A stretch of DNA of 9,754 nt from JBBSEZ01 sp038239195 (GTDB lineage Bacteria; Planctomycetota; Planctomycetia; Gemmatales; Gemmataceae): contig JBBSEZ010000379.1 of the NCBI GenBank assembly GCA_038239195.1, forward strand, positions 1-9,754. Direction: 5' to 3'. The position numbers and the translations under genes were made by a program. The notes beneath the pieces are model-generated. The model had not been told where the DNA came from, searched no databases, and worked only from the letters and a program-made list of their open reading frames with translations. Within the stretch, counting starts at the first letter, position 1; each line of letters begins with the position of its first letter. This document shows, piece by piece, positions 1 to 6,684 of the stretch.

Positions 1-66
1 CACCGGCGGGCTCACGCCGCGCCGCTCGCCTGGCCATTTTTTCACAGCCGCCAGCGAAGAGCCGGC

Positions 67-648
67 TCACATCAACTCGAAGAACGACTCCTCTTCCAGG
101 TGGGGCCCGAAGTACGCGACGAGCTTGGCGAGGTCTCCACTGGGGCCGCTCAGCAACGGTATCCAGCCATCGACGGAGCCGCGGAAGCACCAGCGCTGAA
201 CGCGAAAGTGCCGCTTTGCCTCGTTCGCCAGCACGAAGCGCAGCATGGGGGCGAACGGCACGCGGCTCTGCAACTCGTTCGCGAGCATCGAGGAAGGCAT
301 CCAGCCCCCGAGCTTCTCGGCGAACCGCTCCAACTCTTTGCGCGTCTGGCTCGGCGCGTGGACGGCGATGCTGTTCTTCTCCGTTTCGAGGAAGAAGACA
401 TTCGCGCCGACGCGGCGCAGGCCCGCGCGGACGACCTCCACCTCTTCCGGCCGAATGCTCGTCGGGACGATCTTGCGCAAGAACACCTGTGCCGAGGGCT
501 TCTCGTAGATCTCGTAGCCCTCGGGCACCGCCTCCGCCAGTTGGCCATCGTTCTTGCGCGAGAAGAAGTAGCGCGGCTTGCCCGTCTTGGTCTCCCCCTG
601 GTGGAGGTAGTAGACGTCGCCTTGGCGGTTGGTGTGCGTGATGGGCAT
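67..648 (-). CDS. Hypothetical protein, 193 aa
   Basis: Function unknown. The start is the ATG at 648. A strong AGGAGGAG ribosome-binding site sits about 8 bases upstream on the minus strand, so both gene and start look real. The product is soluble, with no signal peptide or membrane segment. Residues 10-31 form a compact polar stretch (GDVYYLHQGETKTGKPRYFF) that reads like a small beta-rich module. Residues 66-82 and 101-115 look helical. The C-terminus is acidic and aromatic (EEESFFELM). I associate this kind of N-terminus with uncharacterised planctomycete proteins, but I recognise no named domain. It diverges from the propeller gene at 778 across a 129-bp spacer and ends 66 bp from the window edge. 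Confidence is high that it is a gene and nil for function. Confidence 0.85.
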   Translation of the reverse strand: MPITHTNRQGDVYYLHQGETKTGKPRYFFSRKNDGQLAEAVPEGYEIYEKPSAQVFLRKIVPTSIRPEEVEVVRAGLRRVGANVFFLETEKNSIAVHAPSQTRKELERFAEKLGGWMPSSMLANELQSRVPFAPMLRFVLANEAKRHFRVQRWCFRGSVDGWIPLLSGPSGDLAKLVAYFGPHLEEESFFELM

Positions 649-716
649 CGGGTGTTCTCCTCCTGGGGCGCCCTTCTATTCAACCCGATCTCGGGGCCCG
701 TGAAAAGGGGGCCCTC

Positions 717-744
717 TTGCCATCGGCGCCTGATCGGGTAATCT
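717..744 (+). promoter_or_regulatory. Possible sigma70-like promoter of the YVTN propeller gene
   Basis: TTGCCA at 717-722 is followed after 16 bases by TAATCT at 739-744. The -35 box matches the consensus at 5 of 6 positions; the -10 box matches at only 3. Transcription would begin near 750 and give a leader of about 28 bases before the ATG at 778. This makes the in-frame GTG at 745 unlikely as the start. It is based on pattern only; planctomycete promoters are poorly defined. Confidence 0.3.
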
Positions 745-777
745 GTGCGCCATCGCCACCCACCCGTGAGGCCCGCC

Positions 778-1788
778 ATGCGCCGCCTGTCTTTCGCCAT
801 CCTCGCCCTGTTCGGCGTTGTCGCCGACGCTCGCGCCGACGCCGCCCCGGCGCGCCAGAAGCTCTACGTCACCAACAGCGCCGGCGACGACGTGACCATC
901 GTGGACGTCGCCACCAACAAGGTCACGGGCCGAATCGTCGTCGGCCCGCACCCACACGGCATTGCCGCCCCGGCCGACGGCTCCTTCCTTCTCGTCTCCG
1001 TCGAGGGCACCAAGCCCGGTCAGCTCGTGTGGATCGACACCGCCACCGACAAGGTGACGCACCGCATCAACGTCGGGCCGCTGCCCAACCAGCTCGCCAT
1101 CACCCCCGATGGCCGCTTCGCCTACGTCCCGGTCGGCGACGGGAATTACGAGGTGATCGACGTCGCGCAGAAGAAGATCATCAAGCGCATCTTCACGGGC
1201 GGCAAGCCCCACAACACCCTCTGCTCGCCCGACGGCAAGCGCATGTACCTCGCTCCGATGGGCGCCCCCAAGCGCGTGACCATCGTGGACGTGGCGACGC
1301 ATGCCAAGATCGGCGAGGTGCCGTTCGGCAACGTGGTGCGGCCGATCGCGCTGGCGCCCGACGAGAGCAAGCTCTACGCGGAGGTGGACGGGCTGGTCGG
1401 CTTCGAGGCGGCCGACCTGAAGACGCGCAAGTTGGTCCAACGCGTTCCCGCCAAGCTGGCGCCCGAGCACAGGAAGGTCGCCAGCCGCAGTCACGGCCTC
1501 GGGGTGCGTCCCGACGGCAAGGAAGTGTGGGAGTGCGACGTCGAGCACTTCGAGATCCACGTCTACGACGTGACTGGCGAGAAGCCCAAGCAGATTGCGA
1601 CCATTCCGGTCGGCCATCGCGTGTACTGGTTGATCTTCAGCCCGGACGGCAAGACGTGTTACGCCTCGGTGCGCGGCAAGAACGAGGTGGCGGTGATCGA
1701 CACGGCGAAGAAGACGGTGACGGCGCGCATCAAGGCGGGGAAGGAGCCGAAACGCTTGCTCGTCGTGACGATGCCGGTGAAACGGTGA
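778..1788 (+). CDS. Secreted YVTN-family seven-bladed beta-propeller protein
   Basis: The 336-aa product probably acts outside the cytoplasm as a binding or scaffold propeller; no catalytic residues are evident. I chose the ATG at 778 over an in-frame GTG at 745 because it begins directly with a signal peptide (MRRLSFAILALFGVVADARA, likely cleaved after residue 20). It also has TGAGG about 6 bases upstream. Seven repeats of the YVTN type can be read, starting near residues 29, 73, 115, 156, 199, 250 and 294. Each has a strand like LYVTNSAGDDVTIVDVATNK followed by a second strand ending in VG or TG. Several are preceded by [SP]PDGK turns. Seven repeats fit one closed propeller with nothing else attached. 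The gene converges on the oxygenase at 1858. Its ligand cannot be told from sequence. Confidence 0.9.
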   Translation: MRRLSFAILALFGVVADARADAAPARQKLYVTNSAGDDVTIVDVATNKVTGRIVVGPHPHGIAAPADGSFLLVSVEGTKPGQLVWIDTATDKVTHRINVGPLPNQLAITPDGRFAYVPVGDGNYEVIDVAQKKIIKRIFTGGKPHNTLCSPDGKRMYLAPMGAPKRVTIVDVATHAKIGEVPFGNVVRPIALAPDESKLYAEVDGLVGFEAADLKTRKLVQRVPAKLAPEHRKVASRSHGLGVRPDGKEVWECDVEHFEIHVYDVTGEKPKQIATIPVGHRVYWLIFSPDGKTCYASVRGKNEVAVIDTAKKTVTARIKAGKEPKRLLVVTMPVKR

Positions 1789-1798
1789 GCGGGAAAGA

Positions 1799-1836
1799 CG
1801 TAGGGTGGGCCTCGCAACGCCTCGATCCACCCTACG
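1799..1836. repeat. Perfect 10-bp inverted repeat between convergent genes
   Basis: CGTAGGGTGG at 1799-1808 is perfectly complementary to CCACCCTACG at 1827-1836, with an 18-base loop. It sits 10 bases after the propeller stop and 21 bases from the stop of the minus-strand oxygenase. Neither strand has a clear T-tract after the stem, so it is not a textbook intrinsic terminator, though it could slow transcription from both sides. The GTAGGGTGG...CCACCCTAC arms resemble short palindromes scattered between genes in many bacteria. A REP-like dispersed repeat is therefore the main alternative. Confidence 0.6.
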
Positions 1837-1857
1837 CTGCCCAAACGCAACCGCCCC

Positions 1858-3039
1858 TCACCGGTACTCGTGGAACGGCACGCCCAGCACTGTGCGCGTC
1901 CCCTTGATGATCGGCGCCGCGCCGTGCATCACGGCCTGGAGCCCGTACGTTCCGCCGACCGTGGCCAGCCGATCGCGCGTGCAGAACAGCACCGCATCGC
2001 CCAGCCCGGCCGCCAGCTCGCGCCGCTGCGCCTTCGGCCCCTCCGGCACGTCGCAGAGCAAGAATTGCCCGCCCTCGAAGCCGTCCTTGCCTTCCTCCGC
2101 TCGCGGGCTGAGGACGACGGCGAGTTGAAGGGGGAAGTACACGGGCCCGCGCAGGTCGCGGTGCAAGGCGTTGAAGCCGCCCGCCTCGTAGCGGAGCAGG
2201 ATCGGCGTCGAAACCGCCTGCCCGGCCGCGCGGCAGACGTCGCGGAAGCCCTCCCAGTCGTCGGGGTAGCTCTCCTCCTCCCCCAGGAGCCGCTGCCACT
2301 CGTTGGCGATGCGCGCGGCGTGGGGGTAGGCCGCCCGCCGCAGGCCGTCCACCAGCGGCGGGACGGGCGAGCGGAAGTAGCGGTAGGTGCCTCGCCCGAA
2401 GCCCTCGCGGTCCATCACCACCGTTTTGGCGAACTGCGCCTCGTCGTCGAAGAGGGCGCACAACCCGGCGCAGGTGTCGGCATCGACGAGGCTGGCCAGC
2501 AGCAGGCAGCCCTCGCGGGTGAGGCGCTTGCCCAGTCCGTACCAGTCGAGGTCGGCCAGGCGCTCCCCCCAGTCGGCGATGACGAGGGCGTCGGTCTCCT
2601 CGAGCGCGGGGGTTGACGGCGGAGCGGGCTCGACGACCTCCCCGGGCTCGCCGATGAGGGCACGGTAGGCCGCCAGGCGCTCGGCGTGGCCGGGGACGTC
2701 GGGGGCGAACTTGACGGCCTGCTCCTGATAGACGACGGCGTCCGCGAGCCGGCCCTGGCGCACGCGCAGGGCGGCGAGGTGGGCATAGGGCTCGGCGTAA
2801 TCGTGGGCCAGGCTGAGCGCGGCCAGGAACGACTTCTCGGCCTCGCGCTCCTGGCCGGCGCGCATCAGCAGCGCCCCCTGATCGTTCCACAGCACGGGGC
2901 TCTCGGTCAGCGCCTCCACGGCCCGGCGCATGATCTTCAGCGCCAGGTCGAGGTTGTCGGCGTTGGCGGCGCCCCAGGCTTCCTCGGCGAGTTTACGGGC
3001 CCGCCGACGGTCTTTTTCCTTCTGTCGCTTCGCGTTCAT
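1858..3039 (-). CDS. TPR domain fused to a 2-oxoglutarate/Fe(II)-dependent oxygenase (Oxygenase-NA/DUF2086-like)
   Basis: The 393-aa cytoplasmic protein has no signal peptide. Residues 1-20 are strongly basic. Residues 24-128 form about three TPR-like helical pairs (for example PVLWNDQGALLMRAGQEREA), then a Pro/Glu linker at 131-148. The C-terminal half is a 2OG-Fe(II) oxygenase. The iron ligands read as H293-x-D295 in LHRDLRGPVYFPLQ and H372 in VMHG; R382 in GTRTVLGVPFHEY is the likely 2-oxoglutarate-binding arginine. The layout LLRYxxGxxNxLHxDL, FPLQ, FxGGxF, GDAV and PFH is that of PF09859 (Oxygenase-NA, COG3826), predicted rather than proven to act on damaged nucleic acid. Family members as I know them lack the TPR region. 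The substrate could equally be a protein. The start is the ATG at 3039, with a weak AAGGG upstream. It diverges from the cytochrome gene at 3408. Confidence 0.87.
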   Translation of the reverse strand: MNAKRQKEKDRRRARKLAEEAWGAANADNLDLALKIMRRAVEALTESPVLWNDQGALLMRAGQEREAEKSFLAALSLAHDYAEPYAHLAALRVRQGRLADAVVYQEQAVKFAPDVPGHAERLAAYRALIGEPGEVVEPAPPSTPALEETDALVIADWGERLADLDWYGLGKRLTREGCLLLASLVDADTCAGLCALFDDEAQFAKTVVMDREGFGRGTYRYFRSPVPPLVDGLRRAAYPHAARIANEWQRLLGEEESYPDDWEGFRDVCRAAGQAVSTPILLRYEAGGFNALHRDLRGPVYFPLQLAVVLSPRAEEGKDGFEGGQFLLCDVPEGPKAQRRELAAGLGDAVLFCTRDRLATVGGTYGLQAVMHGAAPIIKGTRTVLGVPFHEYR

Positions 3040-3407
3040 GCGGCCCTTCGATGGGGAAAAGGCGCTCGCCCCTCCCGAGAGAGAGGGCGCCGGAATGTTC
3101 GAGGGTAAGGACGGAGCTTGTCCGGGCCCGCTGTTGTCGGCGGGTCGGTCGAGAAGGGAGGCGCTAACTCAGAAGGAACGCGAAGGTGTCACGCATGGAG
3201 AAATTGTAGGCCGAGGGGAAAGGGCGATCAAGGGCCCTCGTGGCGACAAGCGTCCTCGCTTGTCGTCGCCTTCGGTTGAACGTCATGCGTCTGGAAGGCC
3301 CGACAAGACGGACGCTTGTCGCCACGAAAAGAGTTGCGGCCCGTCGTGCGCTCCGCTACCGTTGAAAGCGCCCCTGGCATCGCCCCGGCCCTCCGTGTGC
3401 CCTCGCC
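3040..3407. other. Divergent intergenic region
   Basis: This 368-bp spacer separates the oxygenase (minus) from the propeller-cytochrome gene (plus). Open frames cross it only because GC-rich DNA has few stops; none has a convincing start or conserved motif. Positions 3065-3102 hold an imperfect GGCGC...GGCGCC fold. Positions 3238-3327 hold a distinct palindromic element, described separately. Promoters for both flanking genes must lie here, but I cannot assign them. Confidence 0.7.
3238..3327. repeat. Compound palindromic (REP/MITE-like) element, 90 bp
   Basis: The ends form a perfect 18-bp inverted repeat: TCGTGGCGACAAGCGTCC at 3238-3255 pairs with its exact complement at 3310-3327. Inside, the heptamer CGACAAG/CTTGTCG occurs four times in alternating orientation, at 3244-3250 (+), 3259-3265 (-), 3301-3307 (+) and 3315-3321 (-). 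Each end can therefore also fold alone: left as a 9-bp stem with a TCCT loop (3244-3265), right as a 7-bp stem with a 7-base loop (3301-3321). It codes for nothing evident and lies between divergent genes, so it is not a terminator for either. The design resembles a REP doublet or a small non-autonomous mobile element. No clear target-site duplication is seen. Confidence 0.7.
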
Positions 3408-5207
3408 ATGAAGTCTCCCCTGCCAACCCTCTGCATCATCCTCGCGGCCGGGCTGTCCGCGCTGCCTTTCGTCCCCGCCGCGCGCCCCGCCGCGCCCCCG
3501 CCGCGCCCCGAGCCGCACCGCAGCCCCATCGACCTCGCCCTGCTGCCCGATGGCAAGCACGCCCTCACCGCCAACCACACCGCCCACTCCGTCTCGCTGA
3601 TCGACCTCGACTCCGGCCGTGCGATCGCCGAATTGCCCTGCGAGCAGCGGCCCTCCGCCGTGGCCTGCTCGCCCGACGGCAAACGCGTTGCCGTCAGCAA
3701 CCTGTGGTCGGGCACCGTGTCGCTCTTCGTCCTCGCCGGCGCCCGCCTCGCCCCTGCCGGCACCGTCGCCGTCGGCCCTTTGCCGCGCGGGTTGGCGTTC
3801 GGGGCGGACGGGCGTCTCTTCGTCGCCGTCAGCGGGGCCGACGAGATCGCCATCCTCGACTTCGCCGCCCAAAAAGTAACGCGCCGCTGGGCGGCGCCGC
3901 GCGAGCCGCGGCAGCCGGTGCTGTCGGACGACGGCAAGCACCTGGCCGTGGCGGGCGGGCGCGGGGGCGAGGTGAGGCTGTGGGAGCTGCCGGCGGGCAA
4001 GGTCGCGTGGTCGCGCAAGATCGAGGACGCCTTCAACCTGCGCGGGCTGGCCTTCACGCCCGATGGCAAGGCGCTCGTCTGCGCCCACGAGATACGCCGC
4101 AGTTTCCCGGTGTCGAAGGACAACATCGACAAGGGCTGGGTGATCGACAGCCGGCTCACGCGCCTGCCGTTGCAGGCCAACCGCGAGAAGGACCAGGTCG
4201 CCCTCGATCGGCGCGGCCAGGCTATTGGTGACCCGCACGGGCTGGCTTTTGCCGAGGAAGGGCGAACGCTCGCCGTCAGCGGCTCGGGCACGCAGGAACT
4301 TCTGCTGTTCCAGTTTGGCGCCCTGCCGTGGAGCAGCGACCCCGGCGACGTCCTCGACGCCGGCCTGCTCTTCGCCGACAGGTTCCGCCGCGTCCCGACG
4401 GGCGGTCGGCCGATGACGGTCGCCGGCCGGGCGCGGGCCAACGAGCTGGTCGTCGCCAATTACCTCCTCGACGCAGTGCAGATCGTGGACGTTCGCGCCG
4501 GCAAGGTCGTGAAGACCATTGCCCTGGGCGCGCCGGCAACTGCGGGGCTGGCCCGCCAGGGGGAGGCTCTGTTCTACGACGCGCGGCGGTCGCATCATCA
4601 ATGGTTCAGTTGCAACACCTGCCACCCTGACGGGCACACGTCCGGCCAGGCGTTCGACACGCTCAACGACGGCGGTTACGGCAACCCGAAGCTGACGCCG
4701 AGCCTGCGCGGCGTGGCGCGCACCGGGCCGTGGACCTGGCACGGCTGGCAGAAGGACCTCGGCGAGGCGGTATCGTTCTCCTACACGCAAACGATGTTCG
4801 GCAAAGGGCCCACCCCCACCGAGGTCAAGGCGGTGCTCGCCTATCTCGCCACGCTCGACCACCCGCCCAGCCCTCACCGGACCGCGGGCGGCGGCCTCAC
4901 GCCGGCGGCGACGCGCGGCCAGGCGGTCTTCGAGGGCAAGGCGCGCTGCGCGAGCTGCCACAAGGGGCCCGAATTCACCTCGACCCGGAACCACGACGTG
5001 GGGCTGGAGCGCGACGACAGCGAATACGACACGTGGAGCCCGCCCACGCTGCGCAGCGCCTGGGACCGCGGCCCCTACCTCCACGACGGGCGCGCGGCGA
5101 CGCTCCAAGACGTGCTGACGCAATGGCACTCCTTCGAGAAGCTGGGCGGCGCCCGGCTCACGCCGGCGGAGCTCCGCGACCTGATCGCCTACGTAAAGTC
5201 GTTGTGA
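3408..5207 (+). CDS. Secreted beta-propeller fused to a di-haem cytochrome c (cytochrome c peroxidase/MauG-like)
   Basis: The 599-aa exported protein has a signal peptide at residues 1-25, then a Pro/Ala-rich linker. Residues 38-375 are a YVTN/WD-like propeller with repeated SPDGK and TPDGK turns and a last clear blade at 345-373. The C-terminal 220 residues carry two haem c sites, C402-N-T-C-H406 and C514-A-S-C-H518. Each is followed by a matching motif, TPSLRGVARTGPWTWHGWQ (430-448) and TPTLRSAWDRGPYLHDGRA (546-564). The second is typical of the di-haem cytochrome c peroxidase/MauG family. The likely role is periplasmic electron transfer or oxidation of an unknown substrate, with the propeller for binding. 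The haem sites are 112 residues apart, closer than the roughly 170 of MauG. The ATG at 3408 has no clear ribosome-binding site but begins with the signal peptide. The next gene starts 10 bases after the stop. Confidence 0.9.
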   Translation: MKSPLPTLCIILAAGLSALPFVPAARPAAPPPRPEPHRSPIDLALLPDGKHALTANHTAHSVSLIDLDSGRAIAELPCEQRPSAVACSPDGKRVAVSNLWSGTVSLFVLAGARLAPAGTVAVGPLPRGLAFGADGRLFVAVSGADEIAILDFAAQKVTRRWAAPREPRQPVLSDDGKHLAVAGGRGGEVRLWELPAGKVAWSRKIEDAFNLRGLAFTPDGKALVCAHEIRRSFPVSKDNIDKGWVIDSRLTRLPLQANREKDQVALDRRGQAIGDPHGLAFAEEGRTLAVSGSGTQELLLFQFGALPWSSDPGDVLDAGLLFADRFRRVPTGGRPMTVAGRARANELVVANYLLDAVQIVDVRAGKVVKTIALGAPATAGLARQGEALFYDARRSHHQWFSCNTCHPDGHTSGQAFDTLNDGGYGNPKLTPSLRGVARTGPWTWHGWQKDLGEAVSFSYTQTMFGKGPTPTEVKAVLAYLATLDHPPSPHRTAGGGLTPAATRGQAVFEGKARCASCHKGPEFTSTRNHDVGLERDDSEYDTWSPPTLRSAWDRGPYLHDGRAATLQDVLTQWHSFEKLGGARLTPAELRDLIAYVKSL

Positions 5208-5217
5208 AGGCGCCCGA

Positions 5218-6222
5218 ATGAAACTGGTCCTCCATCCCGCCGTCGAGCCGGAGCGCCTGGCGAAGGTCCTCGCCGCGGCGGGGCCCCTGACGGTCGTCAA
5301 CGCCCCCGACGAAGCGTCGGCGCTGCCCCACGTGCCCGAGGCCGAGGCGTTCTTCGGCAAGATCACGCCGGCGCTGCTGGCCCCAGCCGCGAGACTGCGC
5401 TGGGTGCAGGCCCCGACGGCCAGCCTGGAGCACTACCTGTTCCCCGAGCTGGTGGCGCATCCCTGCGTGCTCACCAACATGCGCGGGCTGTTCTCCGACG
5501 TCATCGCCGATCAGGTGATGGGCTACGCGATCTGCTTCGCGCGCAACCTCCACCGCTACGTGTTGCAGCAGGCGCGGGGAACGTGGGCGCCCGTCGGCGG
5601 AGAGGGCGAGCGCGTCGCGTTCAGCACGGGGCCGGGCGTCGTCAACGCCATCGACCGCGCCCACCTGCACCTGGCCGACGCCACCTTCGGCGTGGTCGGA
5701 TTGGGCGCCATCGGCTCCGAGATCGCCCGGCGGGCGCTGGCCTTCGGCATGCGCGTGCTGGCGGTCGATCCGGTGCGGACGGAAGCGCCCCCGGGCGTGG
5801 CGGCCCTGTGGCCCGTGGAACGGCTGGCGGACCTGCTGGGGCAGAGCGACTTCGTGGCGATCGCGGCGCCGCATACGCCCCAGACGGTGAGGATGTTTCG
5901 CCGGGAGCGCTTTCGGGAGATGAAGCGGAGCGGGTATCTCATCAACGTGGGCCGCGGCGCCCTCGTCGATCTGACGGACCTGACGGCGGCGCTGGAGGCG
6001 GGCGAGATCGCCGGGGCGGCGCTGGACGTGTTCGAGACGGAGCCGCTGCCGGCGGACCACCCGCTCTGGCGCATGTCGGAGCGCGTGATCCTGACGCCCC
6101 ACGTCGCGGGCTACTCGCCGCGCATCGCCGAGCGCCATCTGGCGACGTTGCTGGAAAACGTCTGCCGTTTCGTGCGCAACGATCCTCTCATCAACGTCGT
6201 GGACAAGGAGCGGTGGTTTTGA
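5218..6222 (+). CDS. D-isomer-specific 2-hydroxyacid dehydrogenase, NAD-dependent
   Basis: The 334-aa cytoplasmic enzyme would interconvert a D-2-hydroxy acid and its 2-keto acid using NAD(H); the substrate is not predictable. The Rossmann motif G161-L-G-A-I-G166 and the acidic D184 at the end of the second strand favour NAD over NADP. The catalytic triad is visible: R246 in NVGRGALVD, E275 in DVFETEPLP and H295 in LTPHVAG. Spacing is as in phosphoglycerate dehydrogenase-type enzymes. Length is normal for the catalytic core, with no ACT or other regulatory domain. The start ATG lies 10 bases after the cytochrome stop, and GAAGG, overlapping that stop, serves as ribosome-binding site. The two genes are therefore probably cotranscribed, although one product is exported and the other cytoplasmic. 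Glyoxylate/hydroxypyruvate reductase-like activity is possible but unproven. Confidence 0.93.
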   Translation: MKLVLHPAVEPERLAKVLAAAGPLTVVNAPDEASALPHVPEAEAFFGKITPALLAPAARLRWVQAPTASLEHYLFPELVAHPCVLTNMRGLFSDVIADQVMGYAICFARNLHRYVLQQARGTWAPVGGEGERVAFSTGPGVVNAIDRAHLHLADATFGVVGLGAIGSEIARRALAFGMRVLAVDPVRTEAPPGVAALWPVERLADLLGQSDFVAIAAPHTPQTVRMFRRERFREMKRSGYLINVGRGALVDLTDLTAALEAGEIAGAALDVFETEPLPADHPLWRMSERVILTPHVAGYSPRIAERHLATLLENVCRFVRNDPLINVVDKERWF

Positions 6223-6239
6223 CTGCCGACGTGGGCGCG

Positions 6240-6271
6240 AAAAACCCCGCCGGCGCGAGGCGCCGACGGGG
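6240..6271 (-). terminator. Intrinsic terminator for the GlsB-like gene
   Basis: CCCCGCCGGCG (6245-6255) pairs with CGCCGACGGGG (6261-6271) around a 5-base loop, with a single C/A mismatch. On the minus strand the stem is followed at once by five T's (positions 6244-6240). That is the classic arrangement, 38 bases after the stop of the minus-strand gene at 6310. The plus strand has no T-tract, so any effect on the dehydrogenase transcript would be weaker. Confidence 0.75.
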
Positions 6272-6309
6272 GGGATGAAAAGGAACGCCTCTGCTCTGCT
6301 CTCGGATGA

Positions 6310-6603
6310 TTAGCCGCGCGGGTAGACGGGCCGGCGGGTCAGGAGGCTGATGACGGCCACGAACAGCGCTGAGCCTGCGATGGACCAGACGATCGGGAAG
6401 ACCGCCTCGCCGATCTGGACGGGGAACGGCTCCGGCAAGCCCATCGTGCGGGCCAGCCAGACGCCGAGGACGGCGCCGATGAAGCCCAGTGCGATGGAAA
6501 CCAGAATGCCGCCCGCCGAATAGCCGGTAATCGCCTGGCCAATGGCGCCGCAGATGCCCGCCACCACCAGCAGAATCACGAAGTCAAGCGGCGTAAGAGT
6601 CAT
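6310..6603 (-). CDS. GlsB/YeaQ/YmgE family stress-response membrane protein
   Basis: The 97-aa inner-membrane protein belongs to the 'transglycosylase-associated' family (PF04226). Its members are small, often stress-induced, and of unknown biochemical role; the old name does not reflect demonstrated enzyme activity. Three hydrophobic helices can be read at residues 6-24, 31-51 and 66-88. The Gly-rich signature GxxGQxxTGYSAGGI (19-33) and the following LGFIGAVLG are family hallmarks. Its length is near the usual 80-100. The start ATG at 6603 is preceded by an excellent AAGGAGGAG site at about 7 bases. It is monocistronic, ends at a clear terminator, and diverges from the SDR gene across 81 bp that must hold both promoters. 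Confidence 0.93.
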   Translation of the reverse strand: MTLTPLDFVILLVVAGICGAIGQAITGYSAGGILVSIALGFIGAVLGVWLARTMGLPEPFPVQIGEAVFPIVWSIAGSALFVAVISLLTRRPVYPRG

Positions 6604-6684
6604 GGTGTGTCTCCTCCTTCAAGGTGCGTGCGTTCATACGTTAGTCTCAGTAGCGAACGCCGTGCCAGAGAGAGGAGAAATGCT

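Noticed and set aside
5..42. Possible plus-strand terminator (GGCGGGC...GCTCGCC, then six T's at 37-42)
   Set aside because: The stem needs a G-T pair and is separated from the T-run by six bases. No plus-strand gene is visible upstream in the window, so it cannot be supported.
693..713. GGGGCCC repeated at 693-699 and 707-713 as an operator
   Set aside because: GGGCCC is self-complementary and common in DNA of this composition. The 6-bp stem is not distinctive.
745..777. GTG at 745 as start of the propeller gene
   Set aside because: It would place a Pro/Arg/His stretch before a complete signal peptide and would lie against the candidate -10 box. The ATG at 778 fits better.
676..1830. Minus-strand 384-codon frame opposite the YVTN propeller
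   Set aside because: It is a shadow frame with His/Arg/Asp-rich composition and no domains. The plus-strand frame has seven clear repeats and a signal peptide.
3228..5366. Long minus-strand open frame of 712 codons across the cytochrome gene
   Set aside because: It is the antisense shadow of the propeller-cytochrome gene in GC-rich DNA. The plus strand has a signal peptide, two CxxCH sites and propeller repeats; the minus-strand product is low-complexity and Arg/Ala-rich.
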